Origin: JBLFWJ01 sp047611425
GTDB taxonomy: Bacteria; Bacteroidota; Bacteroidia; UBA10329
Direction: 5' to 3'
DNA: 30,196 bases
Assembly: GCA_047611425.1 (NCBI GenBank)
Contig: JBLFWJ010000018.1
Location: 1 to 30,196 of the forward strand
In this document: in pieces, positions 17,626-25,312 of the stretch
How the letters are laid out: every line of letters starts with the position of its first letter
Numbering within the stretch: the first letter of the stretch is position 1
The notes under the pieces: model-generated
Told to the model about the DNA's origin: nothing
The model's input: only the letters and a program-made list of their open reading frames with translations
Databases searched by the model: none
Program-made: the position numbers and the translations under genes

Positions 17626-18960
17626 TCATAGTTCTCCACGAAGTCCGGCTGCCGTCCAAGCAAAGGTTCCCACTACATCTACCGAGCCTCCCGTTCCAGA
17701 AGTGATCGCTGCACCTGCAGCCGCTTGATCAGCAGGTAGAACAGTGCAATCCGTTGCTGGATTACCACCATCATCAGAAGCAGTGTAGACTTCCACGCTT
17801 GCAAAAGATGTGTTGTTAAAAGAGAGCGTTGCCGGGTTGCTTATGAGATGAGATAAAGCATCCTCCTTTTCATCTGCACAGGCGTTCTGATAACTGGCCC
17901 GAATTTTAACCGCTTTACCTCCAACCGAAGTGTAGTCAAAGCTCACGTTGGTAATCGTCCCTTGGGCTTTACTCTTGAAATCTGCCGCTGAACCATCCGA
18001 TGTTCCGTCAGACTTGCATAGCCCGTTCATCAATGTGAATAGACCAGCTGTATTTGTCGAACCTTCTGGTCCATCCACTTCCAGCCCTTCATCTGTCCCT
18101 ATTCCATCGCCATGTATTACAGCAAACGTGTTGATCGTTCCTGCATAATTCTGGTCAAGATCGATTCCATCATCACCTTGATAGAATACGAGCGCATTGG
18201 TGATATCCACCGTTCCACCAAAGCATTCGATCCCATCATCCAGTGTAGCATAGATTTCGATGTTGCTGATGCTTGTTCCGGATCCTACACCTCCCAGCGT
18301 CAGGCCGTTCAATTCGTTTCCTTCACCTATGGTAATTCCTCCATGGCGGATGGACACATAATTCAATACTCCTGAATTATCTGCAGCATTCGACCCTCCG
18401 TAAACACCATATCCAAGGTTGGCTGGAATCCCTTCAATATTGCCCTCAACGTCACCATTCTCCGTACTGACATGCGCTTTGCCTAATAAGACAATTCCTC
18501 CCCATTTTTCATTATCGGTTTTGGTAAGGTTCGACCCCACTTTTTCGCCAAGTGCAATATTGTCCAATTCAGATGTGAAAATTATTGGGTTGTCCGCTGT
18601 TCCTTCGGCCATCAACTTACCGCCCTTGGCCACAACCAGTGCAGAGGCATTCGTTTCTGTTCCTTGATTTCCTTTTATAATCGTGCCCGCTTCAATTGTC
18701 AGCATAACCCCACTTGGCACAACAACCCTTCCTTGTAGGAAGTAAATTTTATCATTTGTCCATGTTTCGCTGGCCGTAAGCTCGCCAGACTTTGTAGCGT
18801 CATCGTATTTGCATGTGCCATCATCTTCGTCTGCATCAGCGTTATAATTCAATGCTGTTGGGTCAGTACAACCCGACTCTTTTTTGCAGGACGTCAATCC
18901 TCCTATTACCGCCAACCCTATGGCAGCTCCTAAAATCATGTTGATCTCTTTTATTTTCAT
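17626..18960 (-). CDS. Beta-helix-like lipoprotein upstream of the TonB receptor
   Basis: A 444-residue predicted lipoprotein. The lipobox LTSC places the lipidated cysteine at residue 25, followed by KKES; no secretion signal other than this is seen. Next comes a GCTDPTALNYNADADEDDGTC segment (about 31-51), a short Asp-rich motif common in Bacteroidota surface proteins. The rest is rich in repeating short strands with G, N, D and T (GTIIKG, GKLMAEG, GGIVLLGKA, LNGLTLGGVGSG), suggesting a right-handed parallel beta-helix. It is the first gene of a likely two-gene unit with the receptor. I recognise this as a frequent Bacteroidota protein type, sometimes misnamed a transporter in databases; its function is unknown. 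Confidence 0.75.
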   Translation of the reverse strand: MKIKEINMILGAAIGLAVIGGLTSCKKESGCTDPTALNYNADADEDDGTCKYDDATKSGELTASETWTNDKIYFLQGRVVVPSGVMLTIEAGTIIKGNQGTETNASALVVAKGGKLMAEGTADNPIIFTSELDNIALGEKVGSNLTKTDNEKWGGIVLLGKAHVSTENGDVEGNIEGIPANLGYGVYGGSNAADNSGVLNYVSIRHGGITIGEGNELNGLTLGGVGSGTSISNIEIYATLDDGIECFGGTVDITNALVFYQGDDGIDLDQNYAGTINTFAVIHGDGIGTDEGLEVDGPEGSTNTAGLFTLMNGLCKSDGTSDGSAADFKSKAQGTITNVSFDYTSVGGKAVKIRASYQNACADEKEDALSHLISNPATLSFNNTSFASVEVYTASDDGGNPATDCTVLPADQAAAGAAITSGTGGSVDVVGTFAWTAAGLRGEL

Positions 18961-18987
18961 CTTTTCTGTTTTATTTTATTTCGATGG

Positions 18988-19083
18988 CAAACCAACGAAC
19001 GGCATGTTACTTTCATCTTAATTTGAGTTTACCCTTACATCAATTCTCACCTTAGAATTCTTAACCCGCGATATGCAGGCTTA
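18988..19083. promoter_or_regulatory. Divergent regulatory region with repeated CTTA boxes
   Basis: CTTA occurs at 19017, 19034, 19051, 19060 and 19080, i.e. spacings of 17, 17, 9 and 20. The third and fourth form ACCTTAGAATTCTTAACC, close to the repeat before the kinase gene at 11615. On the minus strand TTGGTTTG (18988-18995) is one base off a -7 element for the lipoprotein gene, and the boxes begin about where its -33 would be, as for an activator site. The adjacent PhoB-like regulator is the obvious candidate, by inference. Confidence 0.4.
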
Positions 19084-19144
19084 ACAGAAAATTAGCCTAG
19101 CGATAATGACTGGGTTAAATAGGAGGCAAATCTTTGCTTCCGAA

Positions 19145-19846
19145 ATGGAAGCAAAAGAGATAAACGTATTGGTAGCGGACGATGAAGATGATGTTCTTCA
19201 ATTTGTCAGCTACAATCTGCGAAAAGAAGGAATTAAAGTGCACACGGCAACAGATGGCAACATGTGCCTAAAAATGGCCGAACAAGTTCATCCAGACCTC
19301 ATATTACTTGACGTTATGATGCCCAACATGGATGGCATTGAAGTTTGCCAGAGGCTACGGGAAAAGCCTCAATTCGCCAACACCCTTATTGCTTTGCTTA
19401 CAGCAAGGAATGAGGATTACTCGCAATTGGCCGGGTTTGATGCTGGGGCTGACGAGTATATGACGAAGCCGATTCGTCCAAGAATTTTGATGGCTCGGAT
19501 AAACGCACTCTTAAAAAGAAAAGGTGCTCTTAGGCAAGATGATAGTGGTGCAGTATTGGAGCATTTTGGTTGCATCACTGTCGACCGTGAAAAGCATTTG
19601 ATATTAAAAGGAGAGGTGGAAATAGTTTTACCCAAAAAGGAATACGAGTTGTTGCTGTTGCTTGGATCAAGAACTGGAAAGGTGTTTTCCCGAAATGAAA
19701 TATATCAAGCCCTTTGGGGTCAGGATATGGTAGTAGGAGAAAGAACCATTGATGTACACATCAGAAAACTCCGCGAAAAAATTGGTGACGACTGCATTAA
19801 AACCCTAAAAGGCGTGGGCTATAAGTTCAATGAGCATTGTACATAA
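19145..19846 (+). CDS. OmpR/PhoB-family response regulator (orphan)
   Basis: A 233-residue two-domain regulator. The receiver has D12/D13, phosphoacceptor D56 (LILLDVMMPNMDG), T (ALLTARNED) and K (YMTKPIRP). The C-terminal winged helix runs from about 135 to 230 with LPKKEYELLLLL, RNEIYQALWG and RTIDVHIRKLREKIGDD. An in-frame ATG at 19106 would add 13 residues, but ATG 19145 gives the usual few residues before the first strand, and an AATCTTTG element at 19129-19136 would lie inside the longer version. No histidine kinase is adjacent. It is divergent from the lipoprotein/receptor pair and may control it. It is PhoB-like in sequence type, but I cannot show it senses phosphate. Confidence 0.88.
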   Translation: MEAKEINVLVADDEDDVLQFVSYNLRKEGIKVHTATDGNMCLKMAEQVHPDLILLDVMMPNMDGIEVCQRLREKPQFANTLIALLTARNEDYSQLAGFDAGADEYMTKPIRPRILMARINALLKRKGALRQDDSGAVLEHFGCITVDREKHLILKGEVEIVLPKKEYELLLLLGSRTGKVFSRNEIYQALWGQDMVVGERTIDVHIRKLREKIGDDCIKTLKGVGYKFNEHCT

Positions 19847-19869
19847 TTGAGGCTTATTCGCCTAAAACA

Positions 19870-20376
19870 CTTGAAAGGGATGCATGCACCGCAGGTTTGC
19901 CTCATTCCCCTTCTGCTACTACCCCTACCTAGTTTAACCTGCAGCGTTTATCCAATGCCAGCAGAGGCACAAACTATTGGGAGTAGGGCAGTTTTGACCG
20001 AAAGAATTCCAGTAACGTTAGAAGATCAATTGCTAGGAACTTTCATCGATCTGCTGACAAACCCTGAGTACGCATTCAGCTCTGAAGCAGGCACATTCGT
20101 AGACATGTTCACACTTCACTTTACCGATTTGAATACCGGACTGGCTCAGACCAACGGAAGAGACATTCGAGTATACACCAACACCAAAGGCATAAATGTT
20201 TGGTTGGGTGATGAGAATTCTGGTTCGGTAAAAATCATTGACATGACGGGAAGAACGGTTCATTCCCGAAACCTAAACTCAAACCGAACTTTAATAATAG
20301 ACAACGCGGCTAGCGGAGTTTATCTAGTTGAAGTGAGCACGGCAACTGATTCAGTCAGAAAGTGAAAATTAATTAA
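19870..20376 (+). pseudogene. Collapsed remnant of an M36 peptidase gene
   Basis: This stretch matches two separated parts of the intact peptidase gene downstream. Bases 19870-20000 match about 21390-21511 (TSL/VYPMP-EA region) and 20005-20350 match about 24347-24695 (IPVTLEDxLLGTF... T9SS C-terminal domain). The join is in frame and lacks some 2.8 kb, including the whole catalytic domain. The first 220 or so residues of the parent are missing as well. Near the end a 2-base loss shifts the frame: the open frame stops at 20365 after SVRK, while the other frame reads QKVKIN and stops at 20376, like the parent's QKITLN. The open frame has only a TTG start at 19847. Confidence 0.8.
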
Positions 20377-20383
20377 TAGATTC

Positions 20384-20447
20384 GTCACTCAGAGCGAAGT
20401 GAAGAGTCCATCTAACTGGGGGATTGCCACGCTACGCTCGCAATGAC
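20384..20447. repeat. Two short intergenic repeat-like modules
   Basis: GTCACTCAGAGCGAAGTGAA (20384 on) resembles the sequence at 24727-24752 after the intact peptidase gene (GTCACCCAGAGCGCAGCGAA), so it has a second copy here. Next to it, bases 20418-20447 hold ATTGCCACGCTACGCTCGCA, an imperfect palindrome of a type I recall as scattered in many bacterial genomes. The spacer between remnant and small peptide gene is mostly this material. Confidence 0.55.
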
Positions 20448-20471
20448 TAGAAAACGACAAACACCAAGACA

Positions 20472-20621
20472 ATGAAAAACACTAAAAAGAAATACAGCAA
20501 ACCAGCCGTAACCAAGGTTGCGATTGACAACGAGATAAGCATGGTGATGATGAGCTTTGGACCAGGAGGTGATCCAGGTGCAAGCATCTTCAAACTTATG
20601 AATCCTTTAAAGTGGTGGTAA
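20472..20621 (+). CDS. 49-residue RiPP-precursor-like peptide, copy A
   Basis: ATG to TAA encodes 49 residues. The first 11 are basic (MKNTKKKYSKP); then comes VTKVAIDNEIS, a hydrophobic MVMM and a Gly/Pro-rich C-terminal half (SFGPGGDPGAS, then IFKLMNPLKWW). There is no cysteine and no cleavable signal peptide. A second copy at 24801 is identical over the last 32 residues. YSKP is a YxxP motif like that recognised by PqqD-like recognition domains in lasso-peptide leaders, and a PqqD-like gene lies 4.4 kb downstream. It sits 95 bases after the M36 remnant, in the same relation as copy B to the intact gene. That it is a real gene is well supported by codon conservation; that it is a modified-peptide precursor is inferred. 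Confidence 0.82.
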   Translation: MKNTKKKYSKPAVTKVAIDNEISMVMMSFGPGGDPGASIFKLMNPLKWW

Positions 20622-20653
20622 TAGTGTACTAAATCATAAATTAATTTTAATCT

Positions 20654-20676
20654 CAACGACCCCAAAAGGGTCGTTG
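20654..20676 (+). terminator. Hairpin between peptide A and the M36 peptidase gene
   Basis: Perfect 9-base arms CAACGACCC and GGGTCGTTG around CAAAA, followed by ATGCTTTT, so the T-run is short and interrupted. It ends 16 bases before the peptidase ATG. It may terminate the peptide A transcript or control entry into the peptidase gene. Confidence 0.55.
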
Positions 20677-20692
20677 ATGCTTTTGAGCAAAT

Positions 20693-23600
20693 ATGAAAGC
20701 CCTTTTCGTTTCGCGCATTTATTTGCTTTTGGTTTCGGCCCTTATTCTACAGCTGCTTCCTCAGAATTCCTATGCTCAGAGCGAGGCTAATACACAGGTG
20801 CAATCAATAATTGATGCCTACCTAAAACAGAATACTTCAGAAGCCCGTTCGCAAAACCTAGGCGAAGTAGAATGGAAATTATCTAACTCATATTTTGACA
20901 AATCCGCTGGTCTGTCCTATGCATATGCACAGCAAACCTATAAAGGTGTTCCCCTCTTTAAGTCGATAAGTGTTTTTGCAATTAAGGATGAAAAGGTTGT
21001 GTATGGCCAGCCAAAACTGGTTGCAAATGTGTCGGCTAAAATTGGCTCGGTTACGCCTAGCTTAAATCCGAAAAGTGCGGTTGAGGCAACACTTCGGCAT
21101 TTGAAATTAGACGATAGTCGACTGTCACCAATCGAAGGCTCCAAGAAAAATCATTTTCTATTTGACGCAAACGACATTTCGGCTTCCCCGATTGATGTCT
21201 ATTTAACATTGGTTCCGATCAATGAGGAGCTGAAACTTTCTTGGAATATCAGCATTGAAATGAAGAATGAGCCGCATTGGTGGAACGTTCGAATCGATGC
21301 TCAATCCGGGGAGTTTTTGGAGAAGAATGATTTCACTGTTGAATGCGATTTTTCGCAAGGCCAATTCCATAATCATTCTACTTCTGAAGAGGCAGCCTGC
21401 ACCGCAGATTTGACTCATTTCCCTTCTTCTCCTGCCCCACCTAGTTTAACCTACAACGTTTATCCAATGCCGGTAGAGGCACCAACTTTTGGGAGCAGAA
21501 CTCTTTTGTCGGACCCAGCGGATTACACATCATCGCCTTTTGGGTGGCACGATATGGACGGTGTTTCTGGTGCAGAATACACCATTGCTAGAGGGAATAA
21601 CATTTACACATACGAAGATGCGGATAATGACAATATTCCGGGCTATTCTCCGGATGGAGGCGCTTCATTGAACTTCGACTTTACGATTACTCCTGATGTA
21701 TCCCCCATTGTGAATCAGGATGCTGCGCTCACAAATATGTTTGTTCAAACCAATGTTGTTCATGACATTCTTTATCACCTTGGTTTTGATGAAGCCGCGG
21801 GCAATTTTCAAAAAAACAATTACGGAAATGGCGGAGCAGAAAATGATGTAATTCTGGGAGAAGGATTTGATGGAAGTGGTATGAATAATGCCAATTTCAG
21901 TACACCACCCGATGGGTCGTCACCAAGAATGCAGATGTATTTGTGGAATAAGGTGCCACCAGGATGCACCAGTTTAGACATTACGAGCGCACCATACACA
22001 GGCCCAATGTCCGTTGGAACTGCGGAGTTTACCGCGTCAGGATCCGTGACGGCTGATTTGATATTGGCGGACGATGGAATCGGAACCACCTCAGATGCCT
22101 GTTCTGCGATTATAAATAACGTAACAGGCAAGATTGCCGTCATCGATAGAGGTACATGTTCTTTTGTTAGCAAGACACAAAGTGCGGAAACTGCAGGAGC
22201 GGTTTGCGTGATTATCGTCAACGACCAGATTGGGCCAGCGCACAACATGTCTGGAGGTCCCATTGTTGGAATACCATGTCTTTCGGTTTCTCAAGCCGAT
22301 GGAGATATTCTTAAATCTGCGTTATTGGCTGGAAATGTTCAGGGCTCCTTGGTAGCCTGTGCTTCTGACACTTTCGATTGCAATTTTGACAATGGCATCC
22401 TTGTGCACGAATTCGGTCATGGTGTTTCAAACCGGCTAACGGGAGGGCCATCGCAGGCATCCTGTCTTACCAATGTAGAGCAGGCTAGTGAAGGTTGGAG
22501 CGATTGGTTGGCCCTTATGCTGACAATTGAACCTGGAGATTTGGGAACCGATTCTCGGGGAGTGGGGAGTTACGTATTGAATCAATTGAGCACCGGTGGC
22601 GGTATCCGCAGGTTCCCCTATTCCACCGATATGGCAGTGAACCCGCAGACTTATGGTGATTTGGCAACTAGTGTAGGTCTCCACGATAAAGGCGAAATAT
22701 GGTGTGATGCCATCTGGGACATGTCTTGGTTGCTGATGGATCAATTTGGCATTAATAACGACCCTACTGTTGGAACCGCTGGTAATAATATTGCGATTCA
22801 GTTGGTGCTTACTGGAATGAAATTGCAGCCCTGCTCACCTGGGTTTATCGATTCGCGAGACGGGATTCTTGCTGCCGATATCCTTCTGTACAGTGGTGCC
22901 CATCAAGCTTTAATTTGGCAGGCATTTGCCAGAAGAGGCATGGGATGTGGCGCCAGTCAGGGCAATGCAGGTGCCGTTGGAGATGAGACCGAAGCATTTG
23001 ACGAACCGGATCTCTATTTTCTGGATAGCGATGAAGATGGTTTTGGCGACTTGGCTAATACACAGGTTGCCTGTTCTCAACCAACTGGGTATGTGACAAA
23101 TTCGGAGGATTGCGATGATGACGATGACCAACTCGGTTCGTGCATTGTGTGGACTGGAGCTACAGATTCGGCTTGGAACGTAGCTACAAACTGGTCAGGA
23201 AATGTAGTTCCGTTGATGGCAGATAATGTGCGTATTTCTTCAGAGCCAACGAATCAACCTCACATAACTTCTGAACCAGCAAGCCCTGCGGAATGCGCTG
23301 CCCTCATCATCCAAAGCGGAGCAACACTTACTATCAATTCCGGAAAAGCGCTTACAGTTTCTGGAAACACCGAAAACGAAGGGACAATATTGATAGAAGC
23401 AGATGCATCCGGCATTGGTTCATTCATCGATAATGGAACCATTAGCGGAGCAGGAAGCTTTCAGATGGAGCAGTATATAGTCGGAAGCGGAGGAGCAAGC
23501 CCAGATGGCGTTTTCTCATACGTTAGTAGTCCCATTACAAATGCTACAAGTAGCGTATATAATGCGGGTGGTGATGATAGAATGTGGAGTGCCAACGAAT

Positions 23601-24724
23601 CGACCCAAGCCTATGATGAGATTACCGCTGACGGAGTTTCTATGTCTGTTGGACAAGGCTACGTTGTGCGAATAGGTGCAACCAATACCGTAACGTTTGA
23701 TGGCTCCAACTACAACACCGCAATTCCGTCAAACGCTAGTCTTACTAGAACAGGTGTATCGGAAATCAACAGAGGCTACAACTTAATGGGTAATCCATAC
23801 CCTAGCAGTGTTGATTGGGAAACGGCAACTCGAACAAACTTAGAATCCACTGTGTGGTACAGAACCAAGAATGGAAGTACTATGCTTGTGGATACCTACA
23901 ACGCTACCACCGATTTAGGAACCAATAACAATGGAGGAGGAGCCGTGACCAGTCACATTCCGCCAACCCAAGCTTTTTGGGTTCGGGTTGATGCCGATGG
24001 CAACACCGGAACGTTGGGATTCACCAATTCAGATAGAAGCCACCAAGAAAGTGCCCTACTAAGAATAGCCACGCCAATGGGCTTGATAAGGCTCTCTATT
24101 TCTCACGGTGGTATAAGTGACGAGCATATTATTCTTTTTGATGACGAAGCAAGTGAAACGTATGATGATTATGATTCTGGAAAACTCTTCGCAGGAACAC
24201 AGCCTTATTTATACAGCACGGTGGAGGGTGAGCACCTAACCATGAACGGTGTAAATAACCCAATAGCTACTCCGTTTATCTACTTGACATACGTAGCGCC
24301 AACTTCTGGTGAATATTCAATAAATAGATTGGAAATAACCACAGACGGTATTCCAGTAACACTTGAAGATCATCTACTTGGAACATTCACAGACCTTCAA
24401 ACAAATCCAGCGTACATCTTTAATTCTGAAGCTGGAACGTTTGTAGACAGGTTCACACTTCACTTCACAGAGTTGATTACAGAGTTGGCTAAAACAAATG
24501 GGGAGACCATTCGGGTTTACGCCAACACAAACGGCCTTAACGTTTGGCTGGGTGATGAGAATTCTGGTTTGGTCCGAATCATCGACACGGCCGGAAGAAC
24601 GGTTCATTCTCAGAACTTAAACTCTGACCGAACATTCATTGGTCATTCAATATCGGCAGGTGTTTACCTAGTTGAAGTATCAACAGCAACCGATTCATTC
24701 ACACAAAAAATCACATTAAATTGA
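20693..24724 (+). CDS. Secreted M36 (fungalysin-type) metallopeptidase with T9SS sorting domain
   Basis: A 1343-residue secreted zinc peptidase. Signal peptide 1-28 (ending NSYAQ), fungalysin/thermolysin propeptide-like region (about 45-220), catalytic M36 domain with HEFGH at 572-576 and the downstream EGWSDW glutamate E600. A protease-associated (PA) insert lies at about 440-560 (IAVIDRGTCSF). A calcium-binding-like DSDEDGFGD follows at 778, then a strand-rich region (about 810-1260) and a type IX secretion C-terminal domain (about 1270-1343, ending in VEVSTATDSFTQKITLN). It should cross the outer membrane and be attached or released at the surface. Peptide B follows 76 bases later, with no terminator between, so they are probably co-transcribed. 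Whether the peptidase acts on that peptide is unknown. Confidence 0.93.
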   Translation: MKALFVSRIYLLLVSALILQLLPQNSYAQSEANTQVQSIIDAYLKQNTSEARSQNLGEVEWKLSNSYFDKSAGLSYAYAQQTYKGVPLFKSISVFAIKDEKVVYGQPKLVANVSAKIGSVTPSLNPKSAVEATLRHLKLDDSRLSPIEGSKKNHFLFDANDISASPIDVYLTLVPINEELKLSWNISIEMKNEPHWWNVRIDAQSGEFLEKNDFTVECDFSQGQFHNHSTSEEAACTADLTHFPSSPAPPSLTYNVYPMPVEAPTFGSRTLLSDPADYTSSPFGWHDMDGVSGAEYTIARGNNIYTYEDADNDNIPGYSPDGGASLNFDFTITPDVSPIVNQDAALTNMFVQTNVVHDILYHLGFDEAAGNFQKNNYGNGGAENDVILGEGFDGSGMNNANFSTPPDGSSPRMQMYLWNKVPPGCTSLDITSAPYTGPMSVGTAEFTASGSVTADLILADDGIGTTSDACSAIINNVTGKIAVIDRGTCSFVSKTQSAETAGAVCVIIVNDQIGPAHNMSGGPIVGIPCLSVSQADGDILKSALLAGNVQGSLVACASDTFDCNFDNGILVHEFGHGVSNRLTGGPSQASCLTNVEQASEGWSDWLALMLTIEPGDLGTDSRGVGSYVLNQLSTGGGIRRFPYSTDMAVNPQTYGDLATSVGLHDKGEIWCDAIWDMSWLLMDQFGINNDPTVGTAGNNIAIQLVLTGMKLQPCSPGFIDSRDGILAADILLYSGAHQALIWQAFARRGMGCGASQGNAGAVGDETEAFDEPDLYFLDSDEDGFGDLANTQVACSQPTGYVTNSEDCDDDDDQLGSCIVWTGATDSAWNVATNWSGNVVPLMADNVRISSEPTNQPHITSEPASPAECAALIIQSGATLTINSGKALTVSGNTENEGTILIEADASGIGSFIDNGTISGAGSFQMEQYIVGSGGASPDGVFSYVSSPITNATSSVYNAGGDDRMWSANESTQAYDEITADGVSMSVGQGYVVRIGATNTVTFDGSNYNTAIPSNASLTRTGVSEINRGYNLMGNPYPSSVDWETATRTNLESTVWYRTKNGSTMLVDTYNATTDLGTNNNGGGAVTSHIPPTQAFWVRVDADGNTGTLGFTNSDRSHQESALLRIATPMGLIRLSISHGGISDEHIILFDDEASETYDDYDSGKLFAGTQPYLYSTVEGEHLTMNGVNNPIATPFIYLTYVAPTSGEYSINRLEITTDGIPVTLEDHLLGTFTDLQTNPAYIFNSEAGTFVDRFTLHFTELITELAKTNGETIRVYANTNGLNVWLGDENSGLVRIIDTAGRTVHSQNLNSDRTFIGHSISAGVYLVEVSTATDSFTQKITLN

Positions 24725-24726
24725 TT

Positions 24727-24752
24727 GTCACCCAGAGCGCAGCGAAGGGTCT
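24727..24752. repeat. Second copy of the CAGAGCG repeat module
   Basis: GTCACCCAGAGCGCAGCGAAGGGTCT-type sequence directly after the peptidase stop. It matches the module at 20384-20406 after the pseudogene, so either both stem from the same duplication or both are copies of a dispersed repeat. Confidence 0.5.
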
Positions 24753-24800
24753 CTTTTTAATGCAGACCCAACTCGCAACTAGAAACCCGCAACTCAATAA

Positions 24801-24950
24801 ATGAACAAGAAAAAGAAGAAGTACAGCAAGCCTTCAGTAACCAAGGTTACGATTGACAACGAAATAAGTATGGTTATGATGAGCTTTGGCCCAGGAGGTG
24901 ATCCAGGTGCAAGCATCTTCAAACTGATGAATCCTTTAAAGTGGTGGTAG
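24801..24950 (+). CDS. 49-residue RiPP-precursor-like peptide, copy B
   Basis: ATG to TAG encodes 49 residues, starting MNKKKKKYSKPSVTKVTIDN and sharing the entire C-terminal half with copy A. Between copies, replacements are confined to positions 2, 3, 4, 12 and 17. The nine synonymous differences are spread over the whole length, and five of them (codons 21, 23, 25, 30, 42) fall in the invariant C-terminal part. This is a strong sign that the peptide itself is selected. A perfect terminator follows 24 bases after the stop, and the PqqD-like gene begins 83 bases after it. The neighbourhood and the YxxP leader-like motif suggest a precursor processed by the genes that follow. Confidence 0.85.
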   Translation: MNKKKKKYSKPSVTKVTIDNEISMVMMSFGPGGDPGASIFKLMNPLKWW

Positions 24951-24973
24951 TAACCAACACTTAATTGCAAACC

Positions 24974-25006
24974 AAAAAAGGGCGGTCTTAAGACCGCCCT
25001 TTTTTT
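24974..25006. terminator. Strong bidirectional terminator between peptide B and the pqqD-like gene
   Basis: A run of A, the palindromic arms GGGCGGTC (24980-24987) and GACCGCCC (24992-24999) around TTAA, then seven T. It ends the peptidase/peptide transcript and separates it from the maturation-type genes, which therefore need their own promoter (TATTTTTA before 25034 is a weak candidate). Confidence 0.9.
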
Positions 25007-25033
25007 CGACCTTTATTTTTATAAATCCAAGGA

Positions 25034-25312
25034 ATGGACATTGAGAAAATAGCGAGTAAAAAACGAAGTTTTGCAGCCAAACAAGTTGGCGGAGATTTGG
25101 TTTTGGTGCCGGTGAAAAATAACGTCACAGAGATGAATGAAATGTTCACGCTAAATGAAGTGGGCGCTTTTATTTGGGAAAACTTAGGCGAAGAATCTAC
25201 GAGGGAAACACTCTCTCAATCAATGATTGAAGAGTTTGATATTGAACATGACGTTGCACGTACGGATTTAGACGAGTTTCTTGGCCAGCTTGAAACCATG
25301 ATGAATGATTGA
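25034..25312 (+). CDS. PqqD-like protein (RiPP recognition element)
   Basis: A 92-residue PqqD-family protein. The family's fold is a three-strand, three-helix winged-helix-like domain that binds the leader of a ribosomally made peptide. Recognisable pattern: strands GGDLVLVPV and NEMFTLNEVGAFIWENL, then helices with the acidic/hydrophobic spacing EEFDIEHDVARTDLDEFL. Many PqqD-family proteins stand alone and are only loosely annotated. In this cluster, next to a kinase and a peptidase and just after two small peptide genes, a leader-binding role is the best guess. The start ATG is only two bases after an AAGG. It overlaps the next gene by 8 bases, so the three genes are surely co-translated. 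Confidence 0.85.
   Translation: MDIEKIASKKRSFAAKQVGGDLVLVPVKNNVTEMNEMFTLNEVGAFIWENLGEESTRETLSQSMIEEFDIEHDVARTDLDEFLGQLETMMND

Noticed and set aside
19106..19144. Upstream ATG adding 13 residues to the PhoB-like regulator
   Set aside because: The extra residues are not typical before the first receiver strand and cover an AATCTTTG promoter-like element; ATG 19145 preferred, though not proven.
19847..20365. Apparent small secreted protein with a hydrophobic N-terminus (CLIPLLLLPLPSL)
   Set aside because: The hydrophobic run is the decayed form of a Pro/Ser linker in the M36 peptidase, the start is only TTG, and the rest aligns in two blocks to the intact gene; called a pseudogene.
21820..22263. 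A 147-codon open frame on the minus strand inside the peptidase gene
   Set aside because: It lies wholly opposite a conserved catalytic/PA region, has no recognisable domain or promoter, and looks like a mirror of the coding strand.
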